Notes under the pieces: model-generated | Databases searched by the model: none | Told to the model about the DNA's origin: nothing | The model's input: only the letters and a program-made list of their open reading frames with translations | Program-made: the position numbers and the translations under genes | DNA from: Bacteroidales bacterium | Lineage (GTDB): Bacteria; Bacteroidota; Bacteroidia; Bacteroidales; FEN-979 | Length of the DNA stretch: 64,000 nucleotides | Assembly (NCBI GenBank): GCA_023231005.1 | Contig: JALNWG010000002.1 | Coordinates: 62,001-126,000, forward strand | Direction: 5' to 3' | Shown: piece by piece, positions 1-9,084 of the stretch | Layout: each line of letters opens with the position of its first letter | Position numbering within the stretch: position 1 is the first letter of the stretch

Positions 1-828
1 GGATTTATCGGGAAAGCGTTGGTAAAAAAATTAAAAGAGTCCGGTTGGGAAGTATATGAAATCGATAGGCCCTCATTTGGCTTATCTCCAAAAGATTTCG
101 GAGAAAAATGGGTCGAAGGAATGGATGTAATAATTCATCTTTCTGGTGCCCCGGTTTCAAAAAAATGGACCATTCCCTATAAAGAGGAAATATATAAAAG
201 CAGAATTGCAACAACCAAAACAATTACAGCCGCAATCAGGTCTGTTAAACAGCCTCCTTCACTTTTTATTTCCACCTCTGCCATTGGGATTTATAATTCA
301 TCCGGAACTCACACTGAATCAGAATATTCGTATGCTGATACATTTTTGGCACATGTATGTAACGATTGGGAAACCGCTGCCAGGGAAGTGCAGGATCTTT
401 CACGGGTTGTTATCTTTCGGTTGGGCATGGTGCTTAGCTCCGAAGGTGGAATTCTGAAAAAGATGGGTCCTTTTTTCCAGATCGGGCTGGGAGGAAAAAT
501 AGGTGATGGAAAGCAATACATTTCGTTTATTCACCTCAACGATCTTTTAAATGTTTATCTCTTTGTGATCAATAATCCGTCCCTCTCCGGAGCAGTTAAT
601 GTGGTGACCCCCTTCCCCGTTACCCATTCCGAATTTACAGAAACCTTAGGAAAAGTACTTAAACAACCGGTTCCGTTTACAGTTCCATCTTTTATGATAA
701 AAAAAGTACTTGGGGAGGGGGCACAGATTTTATTAGAGGGTCAAAAAGTTTTCCCTGAAAAATTGCAACAGGCAGGATTTCACTATATCTATCCACTCCT
801 CCGCAACGCATTAATCAGGATTTACTGA
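1..828 (+). CDS. TIGR01777-family SDR epimerase, 5' partial
   Basis: This is the 3' part of a short-chain dehydrogenase/reductase-type nucleotide-binding protein. The reading frame is open from the first base, and the first residues read GFIGKALVKK, the second half of a Rossmann GxxGxxG motif, so only a few N-terminal residues are missing. Visible family features are IIHLSGAP (strand plus loop of the SDR39U1/YfcH group), ISTSAIGIY (the active-site serine strand with a Y downstream), VIFRLGMVL, and the C-terminal stretch GQKVFPEKLQQAGF typical of TIGR01777. The family is called sugar-nucleotide or cell-division-inhibitor-like epimerase, but its substrate is not established. The gene converges on the peptidase gene and the two overlap by 7 bases at their stops. 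Family call is firm; function is unknown. Confidence 0.88.
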   Translation, partial: GFIGKALVKKLKESGWEVYEIDRPSFGLSPKDFGEKWVEGMDVIIHLSGAPVSKKWTIPYKEEIYKSRIATTKTITAAIRSVKQPPSLFISTSAIGIYNSSGTHTESEYSYADTFLAHVCNDWETAAREVQDLSRVVIFRLGMVLSSEGGILKKMGPFFQIGLGGKIGDGKQYISFIHLNDLLNVYLFVINNPSLSGAVNVVTPFPVTHSEFTETLGKVLKQPVPFTVPSFMIKKVLGEGAQILLEGQKVFPEKLQQAGFHYIYPLLRNALIRIY

Positions 829-2936
829 GAGTTGCCGGATGGGATGATTTCCATCTCTTCAATCAGCCGTTTTGCTCCTGCAACCTTATCAATCACAAAC
901 AAACAATATCTGATATCCAAGGAGATATTCCGGCATTGTGAGGGATCATACATCAAGTCGCTCAGCGTTCCTTCCCAATTCCGGTCAAAATTGATTCCAA
1001 TCAGTTGGCCCCATGCATTTAACACAGGACTTCCGGAATTTCCACCCGACGTATGATTGCTCGCCAGAAAAGCAGTGTGGATCGTTCCATCCCGATCTGC
1101 GTAACGCCCATAGTCGTGGTTCTTATAAAGGTACTTCAGTCGGTTATCTACCCGGTAATCATAGACGGATGAATCCTCTTTCTGCATAATCCCTTCCAAA
1201 GTCGTAAAATAATTATATTTCACTGCATCAGCAGGAATTAAATCTTCTACTTTCCCAAATGCAATCCGGAATGTTAAATTGGCATCGGGATAAAAATTCA
1301 TTTCTCTTTGCCACTCCATCAGCGCCATCATATAAACCCGTTGCAAACTGTCGAAGCAAACTGTATATTTCTTAATTTCTGGTAAAATTTCCTTTTCATA
1401 TCGATTATAGATGTCAAGCATCAACTGATACACCAAATCTTTTTTCAATAGTTTAATATCTGATTGCTTGAAATTACCAAGAAACTTAAGGAGCCGAGTT
1501 GAATCAGAAAAGATCGAATGGGTGATAATAAGATCTGCTTTTTCTGGCGTTAACTTCATCTCTCCCAACATCACAAACATTACCTGTTTATCAATAGCTA
1601 TGTTATAGTTTTTATAGAAATCACGGCTTGTTTTTGCAAGACCCTCTACTAATTTTTGACATGAAGCAGGTTGGAATTCTTTTGATTCACCCAATTTTAC
1701 CAGGTCGCGAAAACCGGAAGCGAAACGAACGATCTCAATAGCCTGACCAGCTTCAGTCAGATAAATAGAGGATCGATCAACTGGTAAATAATGATGGTAG
1801 AATGTTTGAAAAGAAGATAAAAGATTCCCGTACCGGATTCGGCGTTCAGATGTAGAATCAGCCCATGCTTGAAAGGATGATTCGAGAAGACTTTTTTTCA
1901 AAACAGTTTCGGCCTTTCGGATTCCCCGGGTTTGACCAATCATTTTTTTCCAACCATTGGCAATGCCATTTGCTTTTGGCGTATATTGTAATCGAATCAA
2001 TTTGTTTTGACTCATCGCAGCATTAATGATTTCCAACCTCTTTTCCCGCAACCTTATCCTAAGTGGGTTTTCCTCATTGGCGATAAGATCAACTCCATAG
2101 GAAGTCAGATATTCGCTGGTAGTTCCCGGATAACCCAGTAAAAAAGTGAAATCTCCTTGTTGATATCCCCCTAGAGATATTGGCAAATATTTCCTGGGGA
2201 TATAAGGAATATTTTCAACTGAATAGGTAGCAGGTTCATTGTTTTTATTTGCATAGATCCTGAAAATGGAAAAGTCGCCAGTATGCCGGGGCCACATCCA
2301 ATTATCGGTATCGCCTCCGAATTTTCCGATATTGGAAGGAGGAGCTCCCACCAACCGAATATCCTTAAAAACCTCATTGACAACAAGGTAATAACGATTC
2401 CCATAAAAGAATGATCGAACTTTTGCTTCATAACGCCCCCCCAAAGTAGCTTCCTTTTCTACTTTATCGGAATTCAGTTTGACCAGGTTAGTCCGTTGCA
2501 ATTGATTCATGGTTTCATCAACTCCTTGCAGGATTTTATCGGTAACATCTTCCATTCGGTTCAATAAGGTAACCGTTAAACCTGCACAAGGGCGTTCTTC
2601 TTCCATTGAGGCTGCCCAAAATCCTTCATTCAGATAGTCGTGCTGAAGGGAACTTTGACGTTGAATAGAACCGAGGCCACAATGGTAATTGGTCAGGATC
2701 AATCCTTTGGAGGAGACGATTTCGGCAGTACATCCGCCGCCAAACTGAACAATGGCATCTTTTAAACTGGAATGATTCACACTATAGATATCTTCTGCAG
2801 ATAGACGAAGTCCCATATCCTGCATTTTTCTGATGTTTAACTGCTCCAGTAGCACAGGAATCCATATTCCTTCTTCTGCCCCAAGAAAACCTGCTGAAAA
2901 AAAAGAAAGTATTAGAAGCAAGATCAGTTTTTTCAT
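822..2936 (-). CDS. S46-family dipeptidyl-peptidase, DPP11-like
   Basis: This is an exported serine peptidase that removes dipeptides from the N-terminus of oligopeptides in the periplasm. The start chosen is the ATG that overlaps the trmB stop as ATGA; it is followed by a signal peptide (KKLILLLILSFFSAGFLG, then AEE). The S46 triad is visible: His near residue 85 (LTNYHCGLGS), Asp in GGDTDNWMWPRHTGDF, and Ser near the C-terminus (TSGGNSGSPV). Downstream the motif is GINFDRNWEG. In this family Arg at that position marks the acidic-residue-specific DPP11, whereas DPP7 has Gly (FDGNWE), so Asp/Glu specificity at P1 is inferred. The length of about 704 residues is normal. It is the last gene of a minus-strand run and probably feeds amino-acid fermentation. 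Confidence 0.93.
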   Translation of the reverse strand: MKKLILLLILSFFSAGFLGAEEGIWIPVLLEQLNIRKMQDMGLRLSAEDIYSVNHSSLKDAIVQFGGGCTAEIVSSKGLILTNYHCGLGSIQRQSSLQHDYLNEGFWAASMEEERPCAGLTVTLLNRMEDVTDKILQGVDETMNQLQRTNLVKLNSDKVEKEATLGGRYEAKVRSFFYGNRYYLVVNEVFKDIRLVGAPPSNIGKFGGDTDNWMWPRHTGDFSIFRIYANKNNEPATYSVENIPYIPRKYLPISLGGYQQGDFTFLLGYPGTTSEYLTSYGVDLIANEENPLRIRLREKRLEIINAAMSQNKLIRLQYTPKANGIANGWKKMIGQTRGIRKAETVLKKSLLESSFQAWADSTSERRIRYGNLLSSFQTFYHHYLPVDRSSIYLTEAGQAIEIVRFASGFRDLVKLGESKEFQPASCQKLVEGLAKTSRDFYKNYNIAIDKQVMFVMLGEMKLTPEKADLIITHSIFSDSTRLLKFLGNFKQSDIKLLKKDLVYQLMLDIYNRYEKEILPEIKKYTVCFDSLQRVYMMALMEWQREMNFYPDANLTFRIAFGKVEDLIPADAVKYNYFTTLEGIMQKEDSSVYDYRVDNRLKYLYKNHDYGRYADRDGTIHTAFLASNHTSGGNSGSPVLNAWGQLIGINFDRNWEGTLSDLMYDPSQCRNISLDIRYCLFVIDKVAGAKRLIEEMEIIPSGNSQ

Positions 2937-3598
2937 TGTGTGCAAAGTTGAAAACGTAAATAGCCTATTTTTTTACCCATTTCAAGCCATCTTTTTTCAT
3001 AAAAAGTCTGGATGTTGGTTACCTCATTGGTATGGTCCGAATGGTAAAGGTCATCGGTTGATAATAGCAATTGATGATGATGTTCCCTTATGATCTCCTG
3101 GGTATAGTTAAAAAAGAACGGATCATCTGTTTTAAGATGGATAATGCCATTGGGGGATAAAATATGGCTGTATTTTTCAAGAAAGCCAGGAGAAGTCAGC
3201 CGCCTGTACTGCTTTTTAACCTGTGGATCTGGAAAGGTAATCCAAATTTCCGCAATTTCACCTGGTGCAAATATCCGTTCAATATGATCCACCATGGTTC
3301 GGACAAATCCGACATTTTTTATGCTTTGATCAGCGACGGTTTTACAACCACGCCAGAGCCTGGCACCTTTTATATCAATTCCTATAAAATTCAGATCCGG
3401 ATACAGCGATGCAAGTCCGATGGTATATTCCCCCTTCCCACATCCCAATTCGACAACAATCGGATGATCATTTCTAAAGAAATTCTCTTTCCATTTTGAA
3501 TATAACAAAAAACCCTTATCCAGATCATGGTAGGTGGGTTGAAAAAGATGAGGGAAAGCTGAATTTTCCTGAAAATGGATGAGCTTTTTCTTGGTCAC
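2933..3598 (-). CDS. trmB: tRNA (guanine-N7-)-methyltransferase
   Basis: This cytoplasmic enzyme methylates N7 of G46 in tRNA variable loops using S-adenosylmethionine. The SAM-binding motif I reads VELGCGKGEYT near residue 50. The acidic motif after it is IGIDIKGARLW, and the family signature FPDPQVKKQYRRLTSPGF (IxFPDPxxKxxxxxxR) lies in the middle. LKTDDPFFFNYT near the C-terminus is also typical. At 221 residues it matches the family. The start is GTG, which gives the usual N-terminus (TKKKLIHF). Its TGA stop overlaps the peptidase start in an ATGA, and 10 bases separate it from the HU-SPOR gene upstream, so all three are probably cotranscribed. No oddities seen. Confidence 0.95.
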   Translation of the reverse strand: MTKKKLIHFQENSAFPHLFQPTYHDLDKGFLLYSKWKENFFRNDHPIVVELGCGKGEYTIGLASLYPDLNFIGIDIKGARLWRGCKTVADQSIKNVGFVRTMVDHIERIFAPGEIAEIWITFPDPQVKKQYRRLTSPGFLEKYSHILSPNGIIHLKTDDPFFFNYTQEIIREHHHQLLLSTDDLYHSDHTNEVTNIQTFYEKRWLEMGKKIGYLRFQLCTQ

Positions 3599-3608
3599 AA
3601 AGAGCAGG

Positions 3609-4649
3609 TTATTTTGTCAGCAACCAAGCATTGCAAAAACTGCCCGATTTGGAAGAAGAGAGAAGTTGAAGGGCCTCTTCGCGTTGTGAAAAGGTACCAA
3701 TCGTAACTCGATACAGACCAGTTTTTGAACGGTCGTAAATGGAAGCCTGTGTGCCATTCCGTAATAGTTCAGAAATATATTTTTGAGCATTCTCTTTCGA
3801 CCGGAAAGCGCCTACAATAATAGCAAAAGCATCGTCCTGCTGAATAGATGTTTGCGTTTCGGCAGGTTGTGTTTGAATCTCTTCTTCCGAAGGTTGGACT
3901 TTATCTTCAACAACAGGTGCCTGATCGAATATAGAAGGAGTAGATTGGAATTCAGAAAGAGATTCCGGATGGTTTTCAGGAGCTGTCTTTTTTTCAACCA
4001 AAGAAGAGGTAGAAGAAAATCTTGAAAATACGGAACTGAGAATGCCTGCATTATCCGCTTCACCCGTCTTCATTTTATCAAACTGAGCAATCCCTAACAT
4101 GGTGGCGAATCCAATTGGGATAGCCAACATAGCAGCCCATTTCAGAGGACGTGAGTACATCCATCTCTTATCGGGAGCAATTTTATTATAAGGAAACGAT
4201 TCCAGGTCAATTTTCAAGCCATGGGTATTCCGGCTGATGGGTGGAGAAATAAAAGAAGTCAGCCCATAAGCATCAGGAAGTAGATTACATTTCTTGTCTT
4301 GTTCGAACTGAACATTTCCTTCATGTCCGGAAAACAACCGCCCCACGTTAGGGATCACAAATGATTTAGCGGTTTTTAATTGATGTCGACATGTTTCCGT
4401 GAATTCATCAATGATCAAACAAGCATCAGTGTATGATATTCCATCGTAAGTGGCTACATAATTCGCCAACAACCCGTCATTCTGTTTCAGATTGATGTTG
4501 AATAATAGCTTTTTTGAAGGAGGTTGAAAGGAATGATGAACCGGGTCAATGCGGGCCGGAGAATAATTTCCAATAAAACCACCAAAACCAGGAATGATTA
4601 CACAATCATGTACGGCCAACAGTTCAGAAATGCAAACTGATAAGTTCAT
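3609..4649 (-). CDS. HU-domain and SPOR-domain membrane protein
   Basis: The protein has 346 residues. Residues about 1-130 form two HU-CCDC81-like domains (IPGFGGFIGNYSPARI; KSFVIPNVGRLF), which are relatives of the HU/IHF DNA-binding fold. A single membrane helix follows near residues 168-186 (KWAAMLAIPIGFATMLGIA), then a low-complexity Ser/Glu/Gln linker, and a C-terminal SPOR domain (AFAIIVGAFRSKENAQKYI; GLYRVTIGTFSQREEA). SPOR domains bind denuded peptidoglycan glycan strands at division sites. The topology implied is HU part in the cytoplasm and SPOR part in the periplasm. Such proteins are common in Bacteroidetes but poorly studied. A role linking the cell interior to the septal wall is inference. 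It sits between kdsB and trmB in the same run. Confidence 0.87.
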   Translation of the reverse strand: MNLSVCISELLAVHDCVIIPGFGGFIGNYSPARIDPVHHSFQPPSKKLLFNINLKQNDGLLANYVATYDGISYTDACLIIDEFTETCRHQLKTAKSFVIPNVGRLFSGHEGNVQFEQDKKCNLLPDAYGLTSFISPPISRNTHGLKIDLESFPYNKIAPDKRWMYSRPLKWAAMLAIPIGFATMLGIAQFDKMKTGEADNAGILSSVFSRFSSTSSLVEKKTAPENHPESLSEFQSTPSIFDQAPVVEDKVQPSEEEIQTQPAETQTSIQQDDAFAIIVGAFRSKENAQKYISELLRNGTQASIYDRSKTGLYRVTIGTFSQREEALQLLSSSKSGSFCNAWLLTK

Positions 4650-4700
4650 AATACAGTCTTTTGAATGGTGTGCTAAGATACGGTATTCTTGCCGTTTCTT

Positions 4701-5447
4701 TTAACGGTTGTTAGTAATTTTTAATAAATCCGCAGGGGTATCAATAGAAGCACTTTCAAACGCTGTGATTTGTGTTTGAATTTGGAATCCATTTTCCAGC
4801 CACCGTAATTGTTCCAGCGATTCTGCTGATTCAAGGGGGGAAACGGGTAAAGAGACCAGCTTCTTTAATACTTCGGAAAGGTAACCATAAATTCCGACAT
4901 GTTTAAAAAACACGGTATTATCCAACCATTTCTCAGCTGTTTTTCCTCTCACATAAGGGATCGGGGAACGGCTGAAATACAAGGCTTTCCCTTTTTGGTT
5001 TATGATCGCTTTGACCACGTTTGGATTATCCAGCTCCTCTCTGGAGTTAATTTTTTTAATCAGGGTGGCAATCGTAGTTCCAGGTTGTTGAAGGCAATCT
5101 GCCACTTCCACAATTTGCTGCGGATTTAAAAATGGTTCATCTCCCTGGATATTTATCACACCATCGTAATATACCCCTTCAGCAGCGAATCTTTCCATCA
5201 CCTCCTGACACCGTTCTGTTCCGCTGCGGTGTGTTTCGGAAGTCATTATAACGTGTCCTCCAAATGCAATAACATGTTTTTCGATGGAATCATGGTCCGT
5301 AGCAACAACAACTTTACTCAGGGCTGAACATAAAACAGCCTGTTCATAAACCCTTTGGATCATGGTCTTCCCATTGATCATTACAAGTGGTTTTCCCGGG
5401 AACCGGGTTGAGGCATACCGTGCAGGAATTACGCCAACAATATTCAT
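4701..5447 (-). CDS. kdsB: CMP-KDO synthetase (3-deoxy-manno-octulosonate cytidylyltransferase)
   Basis: KdsB activates KDO with CTP to give CMP-KDO, the donor for the inner core of lipopolysaccharide. The start chosen is the ATG giving MNIVGVIPARYASTRFPGKP, the characteristic N-terminal nucleotide-binding signature; a longer frame would begin with TTG only two codons earlier. Other family landmarks are VVATDHDSIEKHV, TSETHRSGTERC, INIQGDEPFL and the C-terminal ESLEQLRWLENG. Length of 248 residues is normal. The gap to the deoxynucleoside kinase gene is about 40 bases. Its presence supports a Gram-negative outer membrane with KDO-containing LPS. Confidence 0.96.
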   Translation of the reverse strand: MNIVGVIPARYASTRFPGKPLVMINGKTMIQRVYEQAVLCSALSKVVVATDHDSIEKHVIAFGGHVIMTSETHRSGTERCQEVMERFAAEGVYYDGVINIQGDEPFLNPQQIVEVADCLQQPGTTIATLIKKINSREELDNPNVVKAIINQKGKALYFSRSPIPYVRGKTAEKWLDNTVFFKHVGIYGYLSEVLKKLVSLPVSPLESAESLEQLRWLENGFQIQTQITAFESASIDTPADLLKITNNR

Positions 5448-5486
5448 ATACAATACTTTTATCTAGTTTTCAGGAGTCGAAAGAAC

Positions 5487-6101
5487 CTAGAATAATCCGT
5501 GTAACTGAGCGGTAATTTTATCGATCACCGATCCAAGATCTTCAGGATTTTCACTCACCTTGAGTACATCAACATCGACGATCAGGAGTTTTCCAAGGGT
5601 GTAATTTTCAATCCATTCCTCGTACATTTCATTGAGGTTCTTAAGATAGTCAAGGCGGATTGCACTTTCATATTCGCGGCCTCTTTTCTGGATTTGGCTG
5701 ACAAGTGTAGGAACACTGGCTTTCAGGTAAATAAGTAAATCAGGGGGTTGAATGAAAGAACTCATAAGTTCGAACAATGATCGGTAATTTTCAAAGTCAC
5801 GGGAACTCAGGAGATTCATAGCGTGTAAGTTGGGAGCAAAGATATAAGCATCTTCATAAATGGTCCGATCCTGGACCACTGTCTTTCCCGACTTTCTGAT
5901 ATCGACGATCTGGCGAAAGCGGCTGTTAAGAAAATATATTTGAAGATTAAACGACCAGCGTTGCATATCTTCATAAAAACTGTTCAGATAAGGATTCGTA
6001 TCAACATCTTCATAATGAGGTTCCCATCCAAAATGCTTGGCCAATAGGCCCGATAGGGTTGTTTTCCCTGAGCCGATATTTCCGGCTATGGCAATATGCA
6101 T
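5487..6101 (-). CDS. Deoxynucleoside kinase (dCK/dGK family)
   Basis: This is a P-loop kinase that phosphorylates deoxynucleosides for nucleotide salvage. The start is placed at the ATG giving MHIAIAGNIGSGKTT, because the P-loop GNIGSGKT is then at residue 8 as usual; a TTG further upstream would overlap the GH3-like gene. Further motifs are the YEDVDTNPYL substrate-side acidic motif, QDRTIYEDAYIF (the DRS-like motif with catalytic and sugar-contacting residues) and the lid arginines KRGREYE. With 204 residues it matches bacterial dNKs. The exact base preference cannot be read from sequence. It is 35 bases downstream of the GH3-like gene. Confidence 0.92.
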   Translation of the reverse strand: MHIAIAGNIGSGKTTLSGLLAKHFGWEPHYEDVDTNPYLNSFYEDMQRWSFNLQIYFLNSRFRQIVDIRKSGKTVVQDRTIYEDAYIFAPNLHAMNLLSSRDFENYRSLFELMSSFIQPPDLLIYLKASVPTLVSQIQKRGREYESAIRLDYLKNLNEMYEEWIENYTLGKLLIVDVDVLKVSENPEDLGSVIDKITAQLHGLF

Positions 6102-6136
6102 AAGTTTGTTTTTTTTCTCAAAATTAAAAAAATGAA

Positions 6137-7657
6137 TCAATTCTGTACCAACAACTCAAGGATTTCCTCCACATATTTTCGGTCGTTTGATAATCGGGGA
6201 ACTTTATGCTGCCCACCCAATTTATTTTTTGATTTCAGCCATCGGTAAAAAGTTCCGGGTGGAAGAAGCCGTATTCTAGGTTCTTCAAGTAACATTCCAT
6301 GGTACCGTTTGGATTCATAATCAGAATTCAATGATTTCAGAGCGGTATCCAGAATGCTGGAAAAAAAAGAGAGGTCGGAAGGAGGGGTTGCAAATTCAAT
6401 GAACCATTCATGAGCACCCTTTTTTGAGCCTTCGAGGTATACTGGAGCAGCAGTGAATTCGGTTATCGTAGCATTGCAACGGGCACAAGCTATGGCAATT
6501 GCTTTTTCTGCATTGTCAACGATTAATTCTTCTCCAAAAGCATTAATAAAATTTTTAGTCCTGCCCGTAATCTTGATCCGGTAGGGGGATAAGGAAGTAA
6601 ACTGAATGGTATCCCCGATAAGATATCTCCAGAGTCCGGCATTGGTTGTAATCACAATGGCATAATTTGTTTGAAGGTCAACATCCCAGAGTGAAAGGCA
6701 TTGCGGATTATCGGATGAGAGTTTATCCACTGGAATAAACTCGTAATAAATACCATAATCAAGCATCAATAACATATCGTCGGCTTTACGCCTGTCCTGA
6801 ATACCAAAAAAACCTTCAGAGGCATTATAAGTCTCCAGATAGTTTATTTTTGAAGATGGAAGTAACTGATAAAACTGTTCCTGATAAGGGCTGAAATTAA
6901 CCCCTCCATGAATAAAAAGTTCGAAATTCGGCCACACCTCCAACAAGTTTTTTTTAGAAGTCATTTCCAAGATCCGCTTAAATAGAAGAAGTGTCCATGA
7001 AGGAACACCGGAGATATTGGTAACATCATGCTGGATGGTTGCCTGGGCCATCATTTCAATTTTACTTTCCCATTCGTCCATCAATGCAATGGATAAGTTA
7101 GGGGTTCTCAAAAACTCCACCCATCCAGGTAGATTTTGAATCAAAATGGCCGAAAGATCCCCCTGATAATACAACTCATTGTTGACCTCCATGATTTGAT
7201 GCGATCCCCCCATGGCAATGGCCTTCCCATCAAAAAGCTTGGTTTCCGGTTGATTGTTGCAATAGATCGATAACAGATCCTTTCCTCCTTTGAAATGACA
7301 TTCTTCCAACGCTTCCTGACTAACAGGGATAAATTTACTTTTATCGTCGGTCGTTCCCGACGATTTTGCAAACCATTTGATTTCCGAAGGCCATAAAATG
7401 TTTTGTTCTCCTTTCCGTAAGCGGTTGATTTCACTTTTTATAGTTTCATAGTCATTGATGGGTACACGTTGCTGAAATTGTTCCGGTGTGGTAAGAGATT
7501 TAAAACCATATTTTTTCCCCCATTCTGTATTTCGTGCGACATTCAGTAATTTTCGTAACCATTCCGACTGAACTTCATGAGGATATTTCATGAAAAGTTC
7601 AATCTGATGAATTCGCTTTTTCATTACCCAGGAAACGACAGAATTAAGCAAGGCCAT
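6137..7657 (-). CDS. GH3 auxin-responsive promoter family protein (acyl-adenylating)
   Basis: This is a homologue of the plant GH3 acyl-acid amido synthetases, within the adenylate-forming enzyme superfamily. The ATP/AMP-binding signature is KWFAKSSGTTDDKSKF around residue 95-110. Other family segments are YNASEGFFGIQD (the adenine-binding motif region) and GLWRYLIGDTIQF with KITGRTKNFINAFGEEL (hinge to the mobile C-terminal domain). The start chosen is ATG giving MALLNSVVSW, the N-terminus typical of Bacteroidetes members; the upstream TTG is less likely. Length is 506 residues. Such genes are widespread in Bacteroidetes, but no substrate has been assigned there and auxin conjugation should not be assumed. 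It is the first gene of a six-gene minus-strand run. Confidence 0.87.
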   Translation of the reverse strand: MALLNSVVSWVMKKRIHQIELFMKYPHEVQSEWLRKLLNVARNTEWGKKYGFKSLTTPEQFQQRVPINDYETIKSEINRLRKGEQNILWPSEIKWFAKSSGTTDDKSKFIPVSQEALEECHFKGGKDLLSIYCNNQPETKLFDGKAIAMGGSHQIMEVNNELYYQGDLSAILIQNLPGWVEFLRTPNLSIALMDEWESKIEMMAQATIQHDVTNISGVPSWTLLLFKRILEMTSKKNLLEVWPNFELFIHGGVNFSPYQEQFYQLLPSSKINYLETYNASEGFFGIQDRRKADDMLLMLDYGIYYEFIPVDKLSSDNPQCLSLWDVDLQTNYAIVITTNAGLWRYLIGDTIQFTSLSPYRIKITGRTKNFINAFGEELIVDNAEKAIAIACARCNATITEFTAAPVYLEGSKKGAHEWFIEFATPPSDLSFFSSILDTALKSLNSDYESKRYHGMLLEEPRIRLLPPGTFYRWLKSKNKLGGQHKVPRLSNDRKYVEEILELLVQN

Positions 7658-7678
7658 ATCTGTTTTTTTTAATGATGT

Positions 7679-7686
7679 CAAAATTA
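7679..7686 (-). promoter_or_regulatory. Possible -7 box for the GH3-like operon
   Basis: On the minus strand these bases read TAATTTTG, a full match to the Bacteroidetes -7 consensus TAnnTTTG. It lies about 21 bases upstream of the chosen ATG. No good TTTG box is present at the expected distance upstream, where the sequence is A/T-rich, so the call is tentative. Confidence 0.35.
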
Positions 7687-7743
7687 CAATTAAAAAAAAA
7701 GAAACACTTAAAAATTATTGTTACGTTATTTTTAATATTTTTC

Positions 7744-7774
7744 TTTGTAAAAACATAATTATATCGTATAATTG
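7744..7774 (+). promoter_or_regulatory. Promoter of ackA (TTTG-N19-TATAATTG)
   Basis: A TTTG box at 7744-7747 is followed after exactly 19 bases by TATAATTG at 7767-7774, seven of eight matches to TAnnTTTG. This is the layout of the Bacteroidetes primary-sigma promoter. The start codon of ackA is about 85 bases further on. That leaves a leader of roughly 75 bases which includes a CCCCTATGAGGGG-like short inverted repeat near 7793-7805. Confidence 0.55.
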
Positions 7775-7859
7775 CACACCCTAACAAATTTTCCCCTATG
7801 AGGGGTGTAATAAAGGACAGTACACTCCAAAAAATATACTAACTAATCTAATTATTGCA

Positions 7860-9074
7860 ATGAAAATTTTAGTGTTAAATTGTGGCAGTTCCTCCATTAA
7901 ATATCAACTGATCGAAATTGCCAACAGTACCGATCTAAAAGCCAAGGGTTTACTTGATCGGATTGGATTGCCAACCAGTGAACTTACGCACCAGGTAACT
8001 GGAAAAGAAAAGCATAAAATTGTACAGGAAGTTCCTGATCATCAGATTGGTATCAACCTTATTTTAAAAACCCTTAAAGATCCGGTCTATGGTGTAATTA
8101 AAGATGAAAATGAAATTCTTGCCGTTGGTCACCGGGTCGCACATGGAGGCGAAAATTTCAAGGCCAGCGTTTTAATTACTCCAGATGTCAAATTGGATAT
8201 AGAAAAGTGCATTGAACTGGCCCCTCTTCACAATCCAGCCAATCTTAAAGGGATTCAATCTATCGAAGCCATTTTACCTAACGTTCCCCAGGTTGCGGTA
8301 TTTGACACCTCTTTTCACCAAACAATGCCTCCTTTTTCTTATCTCTATGCCATTCCTTATGAATATTATGAGAATTTTAAAATAAGGCGGTATGGCTTTC
8401 ATGGCACATCTCATAAATATATTGCCCAAAAAGCCTGCAGGTTTTTAGGAAAGGACATTGACAACTGCAACATCATCACCTGTCATCTTGGCAACGGTTC
8501 ATCAATAGCGGCCATTCAGAATGGAAAATCCGTTGATACATCCATGGGGTTTACCCCGTTGGAAGGCTTGATGATGGGAACCCGAAGTGGGGATGTTGAC
8601 CTTGGGGTTTTACTTTTTATTGCCGAGAAAGAAAATCTCAGCATCGCCGATACCAATGCAATGTTTAATAAAAAAAGTGGTATTTTCGGGATCTCTGGTA
8701 TTTCGTTCGATATGCGCGATGTAGAACAGGCAGCCGAAAAAGGCAATAAACGTGCACAATTAGCGCTCGACATGTATGCATACCGGGCTAAAAAATATAT
8801 CGGAGCTTACGCAGCAGCCATGGGGGGTGTTGATTTGATCATCCTTTCCGGCGGTATCGGTGAAAACGATATTTCAACCCGTCAACGGATTCTTGAAGGG
8901 CTACAGTTTCTCGGCGTTGAGTTTGATGCCGAACGAAATAATTCCCGTGGTAAAGAAGCTATCCTGACACGTCCGGGTTCTCCCGTTACAGCCATGGTAC
9001 AACCCACAAACGAAGAATTGGTAATTGCAATTGATACCTTTAATATAGTAACCCAATCAAATTTTAACATTTAA
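7860..9074 (+). CDS. ackA: Acetate kinase
   Basis: AckA interconverts acetyl phosphate + ADP and acetate + ATP, and provides substrate-level ATP in fermentation. The ASKHA-fold motifs are clear: LVLNCGSSSIKYQL at the N-terminus, VGHRVAHGGE, FDTSFHQTMP, RRYGFHGTSHKYI, ITCHLGNGSSI, MGFTPLEGLMMGTRSGDVD, and ILSGGIGEND near the C-terminus. Length of 404 residues is standard. No phosphotransacetylase gene adjoins it here; the partner must be elsewhere, or the phosphotransferase of the ptb operon near 53 kb serves. It is followed after 10 bases by a response regulator gene on the same strand. Confidence 0.97.
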   Translation: MKILVLNCGSSSIKYQLIEIANSTDLKAKGLLDRIGLPTSELTHQVTGKEKHKIVQEVPDHQIGINLILKTLKDPVYGVIKDENEILAVGHRVAHGGENFKASVLITPDVKLDIEKCIELAPLHNPANLKGIQSIEAILPNVPQVAVFDTSFHQTMPPFSYLYAIPYEYYENFKIRRYGFHGTSHKYIAQKACRFLGKDIDNCNIITCHLGNGSSIAAIQNGKSVDTSMGFTPLEGLMMGTRSGDVDLGVLLFIAEKENLSIADTNAMFNKKSGIFGISGISFDMRDVEQAAEKGNKRAQLALDMYAYRAKKYIGAYAAAMGGVDLIILSGGIGENDISTRQRILEGLQFLGVEFDAERNNSRGKEAILTRPGSPVTAMVQPTNEELVIAIDTFNIVTQSNFNI

Positions 9075-9084
9075 TCCTTCTATT

